Source of the DNA: Candidatus Kapaibacterium sp.
GTDB taxonomy: Bacteria; Bacteroidota; Ignavibacteria; Kapaibacteriales; UBA4661
Assembly (NCBI GenBank): GCA_025455065.1
Contig: JALONG010000004.1
Coordinates: forward strand, 22,690 to 86,689
DNA length: 64,000 nucleotides
Direction of reading: 5' to 3'
The notes beneath the pieces are model-generated. The model had not been told where the DNA came from and searched no databases. It saw only the letters and a program-made list of their open reading frames with translations. This document shows, piece by piece, positions 25,611 to 33,522 of the stretch (the first letter of the stretch is position 1; every line of letters begins with the position of its first letter). The translations under genes and the position numbers were made by a program.

Positions 25611-25748
25611 TTCTTCGTAGCACAGACATTCCTGTCTGTGTCCTTAACGCCGCAAGGCGTAATACCATAAAGTGCTGAAATTACTCCACTTGAAGATTAT
25701 TCGCTTCGCTCATTTCGGACACAGACAAGAATGTCTGTGCTACGAAGA
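25611..25748. repeat. MITE-like element, copy 2, with near-perfect 31-33-bp terminal inverted repeats
   Basis: 138 bp. The left end reads TTCTTCGTAGCACAGACATT and continues to 25643; the right end, up to 25748, is its complement with a single mismatch in about 33. Each terminal repeat contains the palindrome CACAGACA-N4-TGTCTGTG. The interior has a small ACGCC/GGCGT hairpin and GATTATTCGCTTCGCTCATT, both shared with the copy at 17144. It is non-coding. It sits between sucC and its terminator, consistent with insertion. Confidence 0.88.
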
Positions 25749-25795
25749 AGAGATTTGCATTGCTGATTTTGATACTATCTAATTTCTAAAGCGGA

Positions 25796-27037
25796 TTAGA
25801 GTTTATCCACTGTTTGTTTTACTTTCGCAGCCGCTTCTTCGAGCGTTGAGCCGACGGAGAACGTCAAACCGGATTTCTCCAAGATTTCACGTGCTTCTTT
25901 GGCGTTTGTGCCGTCCAAACGGATGATACACGGCACATTCAGGCTCACTTGCTGCGAGGCTTGAATGATACCGTTTGCAACGCGGTCGCAGCGCACGATA
26001 CCACCGAAAATGTTGATAAAAACGGCTTTCACATTCGGGTCGGAAAGCATGATACGGAAGGCGTTGGAAATGCGGTGAACGTTTGCTCCGCCGCCTACAT
26101 CAAGGAAGTTTGCGGGTTTGCCGCCTGCTAGCTGGATAACGTCCATTGTCGCCATTGCCAAACCTGCCCCGTTTACCATACAACCGACGTTGCCGTCGAG
26201 TTTGATGTAGTTCAAATCATACTTGGAAGCCTCGATTTCAAGCGGTTCTTCTTCGTCGAGGTCGCGGAGGTCGGCGTATTCGGGGTGGCGATAAAGCGCA
26301 TTGTCGTCGAAGTTTACTTTTGCGTCCAACGCGATGAATTTGTCATCGGTTGTGCGCACAAGCGGGTTTACTTCAAGCATGGAGCAGTCCATTTCCTCGT
26401 AAGCGCGGTAGAGTTTTTGGATGAAATCCACGAAACTTTTCAGGGCATCGCCCGACAAACCCAAGCCCATACCCAAACGACGCGCTTGGAAACCGCGAAA
26501 GCCCGTAACGGGGTCAATGTGTTCGCGGAGGATTTTTTCGGGATGATGCTCTGCTACTTCCTCAATCTCCATACCGCCTTCGGTGGAAGCCATGATGAGG
26601 TTTTGCGAGGTATTGCGGTCAAGCAAAATGCTGAGATAGTATTCTTTTGCAATGCTCACGCCTTGCTCAATAAACATCCGTTTGACGATTCTGCCTTCCG
26701 CGCCGGTTTGAATCGTAATGAGTTTATTATTGAATGTTGCTTTGGCTAGTTTATATGCGCGGTCGGAAAGATTGCCGTCCGCTAAAACCGAAACGCCGCG
26801 TACTTGCTTGCCATCTACTTCCATAGCCGCACCGGAAGCCACATCATGCACAACGCCTTTGCCGCGTCCGCCTGCGTGAACCTGTGATTTGAGAACAATC
26901 ACTTTGTGACCGTTTTGAACGAATTCTTTGTACGCAATTTCTCCGGCTTGTTCCGGCGAAAAGACCGCAAAGCCCGTCGGCACGGGAACGCCATACTGAC
27001 GCAAAAGCGCTTTGGCTTGGTACTCGTGAATATTCAT
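25796..27037 (-). CDS. sucC: Succinyl-CoA synthetase beta subunit (ADP-forming)
   Basis: 413 residues from the ATG at 27037 (MNIHEYQAKALLRQYGVPVP), the standard family start; the upstream in-frame TTG at 27184 overlaps a terminator and is rejected. It joins succinyl-CoA hydrolysis to ATP formation in the TCA cycle together with the alpha subunit SucD. ATP-grasp landmarks: VLKSQVHAGGRGKG, MEIEEVAEHHPEKIL, LEVNPLVRTTDDKFIALDAK, VNGAGLAMATMDVIQLAGGK and INIFGGIVRCDRVANGII. About 25 residues longer than E. coli SucC. sucD is not adjacent. mdh lies two genes away. Confidence 0.96.
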   Translation of the reverse strand: MNIHEYQAKALLRQYGVPVPTGFAVFSPEQAGEIAYKEFVQNGHKVIVLKSQVHAGGRGKGVVHDVASGAAMEVDGKQVRGVSVLADGNLSDRAYKLAKATFNNKLITIQTGAEGRIVKRMFIEQGVSIAKEYYLSILLDRNTSQNLIMASTEGGMEIEEVAEHHPEKILREHIDPVTGFRGFQARRLGMGLGLSGDALKSFVDFIQKLYRAYEEMDCSMLEVNPLVRTTDDKFIALDAKVNFDDNALYRHPEYADLRDLDEEEPLEIEASKYDLNYIKLDGNVGCMVNGAGLAMATMDVIQLAGGKPANFLDVGGGANVHRISNAFRIMLSDPNVKAVFINIFGGIVRCDRVANGIIQASQQVSLNVPCIIRLDGTNAKEAREILEKSGLTFSVGSTLEEAAAKVKQTVDKL

Positions 27038-27160
27038 AGTTTGGGTAAATGTTTGAGTGAAAAATATGAGAATTGGTTGCGAAATTTTCTGCTCTTTTGT
27101 TTGCTGAACACAAGGGATGACGGCATTTTGAGGGAAATACATCGGCACAAACCACACCCT

Positions 27161-27200
27161 AAAAAAAACCGCCAAGACTTGCAAATTTACAAGTCTTGGC
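27161..27200 (-). terminator. Terminator of the lipoprotein gene
   Basis: On the minus strand GCCAAGACTTG and CAAGTCTTGGC form an 11-bp perfect stem with an 8-base loop, followed by GGTTTTTTTT. It lies about 80 bp after the lipoprotein stop and before the sucC start. Confidence 0.92.
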
Positions 27201-27279
27201 GCGGATATTCAAACTATTTGCACGAAGCGATGAGAATTTCTTTTGGAGAATACAATCATCATCGTTGCAATGCTTGGGA

Positions 27280-28080
27280 TTATTTTCCGGGCGTGAAGGA
27301 AACAAGCGTTCTGCGGCTACCCGGCAGAGCAAGCGGTCCCAAAATAGGGATATTGATGGAAGTTGCTTTGCTTTCGGTACGCACGATTGTACGCGGTGCC
27401 CCTGTCGAAGGGATGCCGAAATACGTGTCCGTTGTAACGGGAATGCTAATATTGCCGACAAGCGGAATTGTTGAACTGGCGGTAACAGTTTGCGACTGGC
27501 GGTGTGTTTGGTGCGTCGTGCTGCTGTTAATCATCACGGCAGTTTTACCTTGATTCCGTCCAACGATTTTCGCTGTAACCATCACTGTTCCCAAAGGCGG
27601 TTGCTCGGTAGAAACAGAAAACGAAATTTCGGGAAAATCCATCGTTCCGGCGGCATCCTTCAGTTCTGCCGATTTCACCCAACGCGGCGTAAAACCCGTG
27701 AGTCGCGGAGCCGTAGCGCCCATGCCTAATGCGCCGACAACCGCGCCGATACCCGCCGTATCCAAATAATAGAACACTTCATCGTTGGAAACACGGTAAA
27801 ACGTGCGCGTTACCGTCGGACCACCCGCGCCGAATGTGGAATCAACAAGCTCCGCAGCATCACTTTGTCCGCCGACGCTGACATTTGTGCGTAAGACAGT
27901 TGTTGTAGAGCGGGTTGGAGTGCCTTGCTGACGACCTGCGGAGTCAATCGCAACAGTTTCGTACACGGAATAATCGCCTGCTTTGTAACCGAATTTTTCA
28001 CCGCCTGCATTAGGATCGCACGATTGCAGCACGAGAACAACAAGCAAAGCGGCAAAGCCAAGAATTTTGGAGAACTTCAT
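27280..28080 (-). CDS. Predicted lipoprotein, function unknown
   Basis: 266 residues from the ATG at 28080. The signal sequence starts MKFSKILGFAALLVV and ends in a lipobox, LVLQSC, at about residue 21. The mature protein is Ser/Thr- and beta-rich: YKAGDYSVYETVAIDSAGRQ, VFYYLDTAG, then a Thr-rich stretch with TIPLVGNISIPVTTDTYFGI and SINIPILGPLALPGS. No known domain recognised. It lies between mdh and sucC with a terminator on each side, so it is probably a separate unit rather than part of the TCA pair. Confidence 0.8.
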   Translation of the reverse strand: MKFSKILGFAALLVVLVLQSCDPNAGGEKFGYKAGDYSVYETVAIDSAGRQQGTPTRSTTTVLRTNVSVGGQSDAAELVDSTFGAGGPTVTRTFYRVSNDEVFYYLDTAGIGAVVGALGMGATAPRLTGFTPRWVKSAELKDAAGTMDFPEISFSVSTEQPPLGTVMVTAKIVGRNQGKTAVMINSSTTHQTHRQSQTVTASSTIPLVGNISIPVTTDTYFGIPSTGAPRTIVRTESKATSINIPILGPLALPGSRRTLVSFTPGK

Positions 28081-28100
28081 AATACTAAAAAAATGAATGA

Positions 28101-28146
28101 GAAAAAAGCCTTGCAAGCCGCACAAAAGCACGATTCTTGCAAGGCT
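28101..28146 (-). terminator. Terminator of mdh
   Basis: AGCCTTGCAAG pairs perfectly with CTTGCAAGGCT over 11 bp (18-base loop) and the minus strand continues with TTTTTTC. It lies 12 bp after the mdh stop. Confidence 0.93.
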
Positions 28147-28158
28147 GGAGACTACAAC

Positions 28159-29085
28159 TTACACATTGGTCAATTTTGCCATATTTTGACGCACATCGTC
28201 CGCCGATTTTGTGAGTGCGGCTTGTTCGTCGGCGGAAAGTTTGATTTCAAAGATGCGCTCCATACCGTTTTTGCCAATGACAATCGGTACACCGCAGACC
28301 ACATCACGCTGTCCGTACTCACCTTCCAACCACACTGCGCAAGGCAAAATGCGGCGTTTGTCTTTGATGATACATTCTGCCATTTCGACTGCCGAAGCCG
28401 ACGGCGCATAGTACGCGCTGCCTGTTTTGAGCAAACCGACAATTTCCGCACCGCCATTGGCTGTGCGCTTGACGATAGCATCTATGCGGTCTTGGGGCAT
28501 AAGTTCCGCAAGCGGCACACCGGCAACGGTGGTGAAGCGCGGCAGGGGAACCATCGTGTCACCGTGTCCGCCCAAAACGAAAGCGTTGATGTCTTCCACC
28601 GAAACGCCAAGTTCCATAGCGATAAACGTGCGATACCGCGCAGAATCAAGCACACCAGCCATGCCGAGAACTTTGTGGCGCGGCAGACCCGTTGCTTTGA
28701 GCGCAACGTAAGTCATTACGTCAAGCGGGTTGGAAACGATGATAAAAAACGCATTCGGCGATTTTGCGAACGCTTGTTCGATGCAGGATTTGACGATTTC
28801 CGCGTTTTTGAACAATAAGTCGTCGCGGCTCATTCCGGGCTTGCGGGCAAGTCCGGCGGTCATAATCACGATGTCGGAGTTTGCCGTTGCATCGTAGGTG
28901 TTCGTGCCGATAACGCGAGTGTCGGAGCCAATCACAGGCATTGCTTGGAACATATCCAAACCCTTGCCCTGCGGCAAATCTTCTACGACATCCACAATAA
29001 CGACTTCGTGAGCAAGCTCATCGTAAGCGATTTTCTGAGCGGCAGTTGCGCCCACGTTTCCTGCGCCGATAACGGTGATTTTCAT
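28159..29085 (-). CDS. mdh: Malate dehydrogenase (LDH-like type)
   Basis: 308 residues, matching the Chlorobium/Bacteroidota tetrameric type. It converts malate to oxaloacetate with NAD in the TCA cycle (or the reverse in a reductive cycle). Rossmann motif [12 protein letters not shown] at 4-15; [16 protein letters not shown] with the mobile loop Arg residues; [11 protein letters not shown]; and [12 protein letters not shown] with the catalytic His at about residue 174. Single gene with its own terminator. It diverges from the barrel gene at 29313. Confidence 0.97.
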   Translation of the reverse strand: MKITVIGAGNVGATAAQKIAYDELAHEVVIVDVVEDLPQGKGLDMFQAMPVIGSDTRVIGTNTYDATANSDIVIMTAGLARKPGMSRDDLLFKNAEIVKSCIEQAFAKSPNAFFIIVSNPLDVMTYVALKATGLPRHKVLGMAGVLDSARYRTFIAMELGVSVEDINAFVLGGHGDTMVPLPRFTTVAGVPLAELMPQDRIDAIVKRTANGGAEIVGLLKTGSAYYAPSASAVEMAECIIKDKRRILPCAVWLEGEYGQRDVVCGVPIVIGKNGMERIFEIKLSADEQAALTKSADDVRQNMAKLTNV

Positions 29086-29266
29086 AGCAAACCTTTGAAA
29101 AATTCGGTGAGTGAAAGGAAGAGAGTGAGTTGCGGTTTTATTGCTGTTTGATTACAGAAGCGCAAGTTACGTGCTTTTTCAGAAATTTGCGCAAAGGTTT
29201 TCACGTTCAGCGAAAAAATTTCCTGTTTTTCCTTGTGGTGCTGCCCAACGATTCCAAAAATCTTTG

Positions 29267-29274
29267 TATTTTTG
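29267..29274 (+). promoter_or_regulatory. Candidate Bacteroidota-type -7 element
   Basis: TATTTTTG matches TAnnTTTG exactly and lies 39 bp before the start of the barrel gene at 29313, in the divergent region with mdh. No clear TTTG is found at the -33 position, so this is tentative. Confidence 0.3.
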
Positions 29275-29312
29275 CAACAACTCCTTTGTTTCACGTTCTG
29301 CGAGAACCCTTC

Positions 29313-30413
29313 ATGCCCCAAACCCGCTTCAGAGCATCGTTCTTAGCGATGCGATTGGCTATCTGCTCCTCGCTTATTACCCTTGTGTTTTCACCTTTTT
29401 CGACCACCCTTCCGACGATATTCGCCCAAACGCCGCTTCCTGCCTCGCCTCAAGCGCCATTGCCTTCATCCTCCCCGCAAGACCGCATCACTTCGCCCGT
29501 CTTGAAAGGAATCAGTGCAAACACCGACACTGAATATCTTGTACGCCTCATCAACGGGGACATTCTGAGTGGAAAAATTATCGAAATTCTCAGCAAAGAC
29601 CTTGTTGCGAAAGAATTACAAACAAGTGAAAAAACAAGCGATAAATCAAGTGACAAAGCGGCTTCCAAGGCGGATGATGAAGCAATTCGTTTAGAAAATG
29701 CGCTGGGTGTGCTGACAATTTTTGCTTCGGAAATCGTTGAAATTACGCCGCGAAACGGACTGTACAGGCACAATCACCGTTTGTACATCATGCCAACGGC
29801 AGAGCCGATTTCGGGCAACGCTTTTATCGGGATTTGGGAGTTGCTTTTTGCCTACGCGGGCGTTGGAATCACGGATTACGTCTCCATTACCGCCGGACGC
29901 AGCCTCATTCCGGGCATTTTGCCAAATGAACAAGCGACATTGGCAAATCTGAAAATCACCCCCTACGCAACACCGATTGACGGCAGTGGAACACGCATAT
30001 TTACGTGCGTTGGGGGGAATATCGCGCTGCTGAATGAAAATAATATCGTTGGACACGTCTTTGCCGGAGCGACCCTCAAAGGCTCACGAACAAGCCTCAC
30101 AGGGCAGGTTTTCTACAAAGTAAATGCACCAAACTTTTACGCAATTCGCGGCGGAAACTTGTTCGCGTTTAATGCGAATTACGCGCAAGGCACATTTGGT
30201 CTGGGACTTGGCTTAGATTCTCGCCTGTCAGACCGCCACGATGTGCATTTTATTGGAGAACTGTGGAACGCCGATGTGCTGCGTCCAAGCAACAGCGCAC
30301 TTTTGGTGGGTTTGCGGCTTTGTAACACAGCAATTTCGATGGATTTTGGTGTAGCAGTTACGCCGCAGCCTCTGGCAATACCATTTGTGAGTTTTGCGTG
30401 GACACCGTTTTAA
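29313..30413 (+). CDS. Outer-membrane protein with an N-terminal small beta domain and a C-terminal barrel
   Basis: 366 residues from the ATG at 29313 (another at 29349). The signal peptide ends near TTLPTIFAQT at about residue 35. Residues about 68-145 carry a YLVRLINGDILSGKIIEI strand pair followed by a charged low-complexity loop rich in Ser/Lys/Asp and GVLTIFASEIVEITP. This pattern is common in Bacteroidota proteins with an SH3- or Sm-like fold before a barrel. The remainder alternates Gly/aromatic strands (LFAYAGVGITDYVSITAGRS) to the end (IPFVSFAWTPF). Function unknown. Confidence 0.75.
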   Translation: MPQTRFRASFLAMRLAICSSLITLVFSPFSTTLPTIFAQTPLPASPQAPLPSSSPQDRITSPVLKGISANTDTEYLVRLINGDILSGKIIEILSKDLVAKELQTSEKTSDKSSDKAASKADDEAIRLENALGVLTIFASEIVEITPRNGLYRHNHRLYIMPTAEPISGNAFIGIWELLFAYAGVGITDYVSITAGRSLIPGILPNEQATLANLKITPYATPIDGSGTRIFTCVGGNIALLNENNIVGHVFAGATLKGSRTSLTGQVFYKVNAPNFYAIRGGNLFAFNANYAQGTFGLGLGLDSRLSDRHDVHFIGELWNADVLRPSNSALLVGLRLCNTAISMDFGVAVTPQPLAIPFVSFAWTPF

Positions 30414-30518
30414 GCACTTTTTCAGGCACTTGCAAAGAGTCTTTGAAAGCCGTATATTGTTTTGGCAAATCATTCCACATCAAGTACGCAATGACAACCC
30501 GTAAGCCGCATATACGCT

Positions 30519-30917
30519 ATGATTCTGTACAAAAAAACACCGACGCTTTCGATTTATTATTCGTATGAATTATACGCGGCATTTGCGCTGTGGCAGGGGA
30601 ATGTAACGGGGCAGGATCTGAAAGCGTCGTCGGAAGATATTGAAAACGTGCTGCGCGAATACAAAACCACCAAACTTGTTACCTACTCCGTCCCGATGCG
30701 TGTTATTGACCGCCAAGCCGCACAATACCTTGCGAAAGAGTGGTTGCCACGTGTTGCAGGCACGGTCTTGCAATATTGGGCAGACGTAGTGCCGCGTTTA
30801 TCGCTCAAAACCACGCCTGAACCTGAAGAAATCACGGAAATACACGATATTCCGGGCATCACGATTGCACAATTCGGGAATATCGAAACAGCAAAAAAAT
30901 GGATACACGACAAGTAA
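30519..30917 (+). CDS. Hypothetical protein, 132 residues
   Basis: A small soluble protein with no signal peptide. Visible features are the N-terminal YYSYELYAAFALWQGNVTG, a VMPM-like central strand (VTYSVPMRVIDRQAAQYLAK) and a final TIAQFGNIETAKKWIHDK. The mixed alpha/beta pattern with a C-terminal helix resembles SpoIIAA/STAS-like or CRAL-TRIO-type small domains, but I cannot assign it. Its stop codon overlaps the left end of the repeat element at 30917. Confidence 0.6.
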   Translation: MILYKKTPTLSIYYSYELYAAFALWQGNVTGQDLKASSEDIENVLREYKTTKLVTYSVPMRVIDRQAAQYLAKEWLPRVAGTVLQYWADVVPRLSLKTTPEPEEITEIHDIPGITIAQFGNIETAKKWIHDK

Positions 30918-31053
30918 TACCAATTTACGTTGAAGATTGTGCATTGTTTTTTCAATGCTTTTCTCTGGAAGCAGTATAAATACTCGCACAGACAAGAATG
31001 TCTGTGCCACTGAAGCCGGATTTTTTTGCACAGTTATCAACTCAAGTTGGTAT
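30917..31053. repeat. MITE-like element with ATACCAA ends carrying a CACAGACA palindrome
   Basis: 137 bp with 17-bp ends: ATACCAATTTACGTTGA on the left and its complement at 31037-31053 (14 of 17 matching). Near the middle-right (30987-31006) it contains the palindrome CACAGACAAGAATGTCTGTG, the core of the terminal repeats at 17144 and 25611. It fills exactly the space between the stops of the 132-residue gene and rlmN. Either it is a different family that received the palindrome, or a nested insertion. Confidence 0.65.
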
Positions 31054-31055
31054 AA

Positions 31056-32162
31056 CTATGCGCCTTCCACGCCATGAGACAGTGCCAACTGCCCACACGC
31101 CGCATGAATATCCTTCCCGCTCGAAGAACGAATCATCACCGTAACGTCCAATTCCCGTAAACGCTTGATAAAATCGTGAAATGCGTCTGCCGACGTGGGG
31201 CGCAGTTGTGCAGAAATGCCGCTTGGATTGGTAAAATCAATCGGATGAAAGGGAATCACATTCACTTTCGATGGCACACGGCGCGTAATGCGCTGCAAAC
31301 GCCGTGCATCCTCGTCTTTGTCGTTCAAACCCTCGAACAAAATGTATTCGTAGGTTACGGGGCTGCCCGTTTTTCGGTAGTAGTATTCAAGCGCGTCGCC
31401 GAGTTCGCGCAGACTGTGTTTTTTGTTTATCGGCATAAGCTCAGTGCGCAAGCCGTCTGTGGTGGCATGAAGCGACAGCGCAAGTTTAATAGCGCGGTTC
31501 TCATCTGCCATTTTTCGTATTCCTTCGACCATACCTGCGGTGGAAAGCGTTATACGACGCGCTCCCAAAAGCTGCACGTCGGGGTGCGTAAAAATTTCGA
31601 CGGCTTTCATCACGTTGTCGTAATTGAGCATCGGCTCACCCATGCCCATAAATACGAGGTTTGTGATAGGTTTGTCGGAATGATGTTGCGCTTGCAACAA
31701 CTGCTCGACGATTTCTCCGGCAGTCAAATTCCGCTTCATTTTGAGCGATGCCGTCGCACAAAATTTACAATTCAGCGCACAACCGACTTGCGTGGAAACG
31801 CAGATTGTAAGCCGCTTTGGAGCGCAGTCCTCTTCGACGGATTCACTCGGAATCAAGACCGTTTCGATTTCGCGCCCGTCAGCAAGCCGAAAAAGAAATT
31901 TTTTCGTACCGTCGGCGGATTGCTGCAAATGCGCCAGTTCAAGCGGGCGGAATTCTGCGGTCTCCGCCAAATGCTTGCGGAGCGCGGCGGGAAGTTCGGT
32001 CATCGCTTCAAACGAATCCGCTTGCTGTGCGTAAAGCCGCTTGAATACTTGCGCAGCACGGTATTTCGGTTCGCCTATGGACACGAAAAATTCGGCAAGT
32101 TCGCCGGGAAGCAAACCTTTGATTGCGTGTTTTGATGAGGGTTTGGGCTGTGTGGTCGTCAT
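31056..32162 (-). CDS. rlmN: Dual-specificity 23S rRNA/tRNA adenine C2 methyltransferase RlmN
   Basis: 368 residues, usual length. A radical-SAM enzyme that methylates A2503 of 23S rRNA and A37 of some tRNAs. The [4Fe-4S] motif is CALNCKFCA (CxxxCxxC) at about residue 119-126, following CVSTQVG. Other signatures are FMGMGEPMLNYDNV, TLSTAGMVEGIRKMAD, LALSLHATTDGLRTELMPIN and the C-terminal IHAACGQL with the catalytic Cys that forms the covalent intermediate. Convergent with the 132-residue gene. Confidence 0.97.
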   Translation of the reverse strand: MTTTQPKPSSKHAIKGLLPGELAEFFVSIGEPKYRAAQVFKRLYAQQADSFEAMTELPAALRKHLAETAEFRPLELAHLQQSADGTKKFLFRLADGREIETVLIPSESVEEDCAPKRLTICVSTQVGCALNCKFCATASLKMKRNLTAGEIVEQLLQAQHHSDKPITNLVFMGMGEPMLNYDNVMKAVEIFTHPDVQLLGARRITLSTAGMVEGIRKMADENRAIKLALSLHATTDGLRTELMPINKKHSLRELGDALEYYYRKTGSPVTYEYILFEGLNDKDEDARRLQRITRRVPSKVNVIPFHPIDFTNPSGISAQLRPTSADAFHDFIKRLRELDVTVMIRSSSGKDIHAACGQLALSHGVEGA

Positions 32163-32300
32163 GGTGATTGCCTGAGAAGATATTTTTTCTGAGAACAGAA
32201 CGATAGCAAAAGTACAAAAGAAGCAGCAGTTTTGAAAATGACCTCTGCGACGAACTCTGGGCTAGAAGTAGCATTATTCCTACTCTCGCTGAAATTTTTG

Positions 32301-33461
32301 CTACAATTTTTGGTTATACTCAAACCAATCCATCACACCCCGCGCAAAGCCCGCTCGCCAATTTCCCCATGTGTGTCCCTGTGTAAATTCGCGGTATGTG
32401 GGCGCTGCGCCAAGCCGCTCCAATTCTTGCTTCATGCGCACCGTAAGCGCGTGTGCGTCGGCGACGGTGCCGGTCTGCAAAATGCCGTGAACACGGGCGG
32501 CGTTGGTCAAGTTTTCCGCGCTAAAAATCACACCTTTGCCCCACCAATAGGCTGGCGATTGCGCAAAAAAAACGCCGAAAGATTCCGGTGCGTGAAACGC
32601 CATATACGTTGCCAAAAGCCCACCCAACGAAGCACCACCGATGCAGCGTTCATGCGGTTTGTCGGAAATTACAAGACCGCGTTTTGTTGCCTCTTCCAAT
32701 GCCTTCGGTAATGCCTCTTCGGTGCAGAATTTCAAATATGCCGGATTCAGCGTGTATTCTTCGTTGCGTTTGGGAAGATTTGGCGCAATAAAGACCGCAA
32801 CACAAGGCGGAATGCGCTCTGCGTGAATGAGATGGTCGAGAATAAGATGAAATCTTCCCAGCGAAAGTGATTCCGCGCCGTCGTGCATAACCAAAAGCGG
32901 GAGCGATTTTTTTGTCGTCGTATCGGCTGAAAGCGAGTATTCGTGCGGCAGATAGAGCATCACCTCACGTTTGTCGCCGAGCGCAGCACTTTCCACCTCA
33001 CATTTAACGATTTCCCCGTGCTGAAGCGGCTTCCCATCAATGTGTAGCGGCTTTAACCACGATTCATCCTTGTAGGTCGGCATGATGAGTTCCGAATTTG
33101 TCCCGAAGCCTTCTTGGGAAGCGTGGGGATTGCGCGGGTCGTTCTCCCACGCCGCGCCGTCAATCACAAATTTGTACTGCAAACGCGCATCGTCTTTGAA
33201 CTCTTCGGTGTGATAAAACCACGATGTGCAGCGAATCCGCTTCATCGGGATTTGCTGCCGCCAATGCGTCCAATCGCCAATGATATTCACGTGTTTTGAT
33301 GCGCCTTCCCAAAGAAAAATCACTTTGTTACCGTGAATAACGGGCGTAGTGCGGTTTCTCATCGCCACATTCAGCGCACGGGCAAGTGCCATGCGCTTTG
33401 CAAGGCGTTTTTCGGTGATGATTTTGTGCAGAAGTATTTCGATGTCGTGTGATGTAGTCAT
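32301..33461 (-). CDS. Esterase of the enterochelin-esterase (Fes/EsteraseD) type with N-terminal CBM48-like domain
   Basis: 386 residues from the ATG at 33461. Residues about 40-130 form an early-set domain like CBM48 (VIFLWEGASKHVNIIGDWTH, then LQYKFVIDGAAWENDPRNPH). A putative-esterase alpha/beta hydrolase follows: LPLLVMHDGAESL, CVAVFIAPNLPKRNEEY, CIGGASLGGLLATYMAF with the nucleophile Ser, and TQGHTWGNWRAGF with the catalytic His. No signal peptide, so cytoplasmic. Fes-type enzymes open siderophore esters, and CBM48-bearing relatives act on other acyl groups. No siderophore genes are near, so the substrate is open. Confidence 0.85.
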   Translation of the reverse strand: MTTSHDIEILLHKIITEKRLAKRMALARALNVAMRNRTTPVIHGNKVIFLWEGASKHVNIIGDWTHWRQQIPMKRIRCTSWFYHTEEFKDDARLQYKFVIDGAAWENDPRNPHASQEGFGTNSELIMPTYKDESWLKPLHIDGKPLQHGEIVKCEVESAALGDKREVMLYLPHEYSLSADTTTKKSLPLLVMHDGAESLSLGRFHLILDHLIHAERIPPCVAVFIAPNLPKRNEEYTLNPAYLKFCTEEALPKALEEATKRGLVISDKPHERCIGGASLGGLLATYMAFHAPESFGVFFAQSPAYWWGKGVIFSAENLTNAARVHGILQTGTVADAHALTVRMKQELERLGAAPTYREFTQGHTWGNWRAGFARGVMDWFEYNQKL

Positions 33462-33522
33462 GGTTGTAATTTCGGGAATATGCAGAAAGCGTGTTGTAAT
33501 GAGGGTTACAGCAATTTGAACA

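Larger units (their letters stand above)
25437..25795. other. Intergenic region between sucC and the barrel trio
   Basis: 359 bp holding, in minus-strand order after the sucC stop, the MITE-like element at 25611-25748, a terminator at 25538-25573, and then about 100 bp that should contain the promoter of the barrel trio. No gene seen. Confidence 0.75.

Noticed and set aside
27038..27184. N-terminal extension of sucC from a TTG
   Set aside because: It overlaps the terminator of the lipoprotein gene, and the family start MNIHEYQAK is at 27037.
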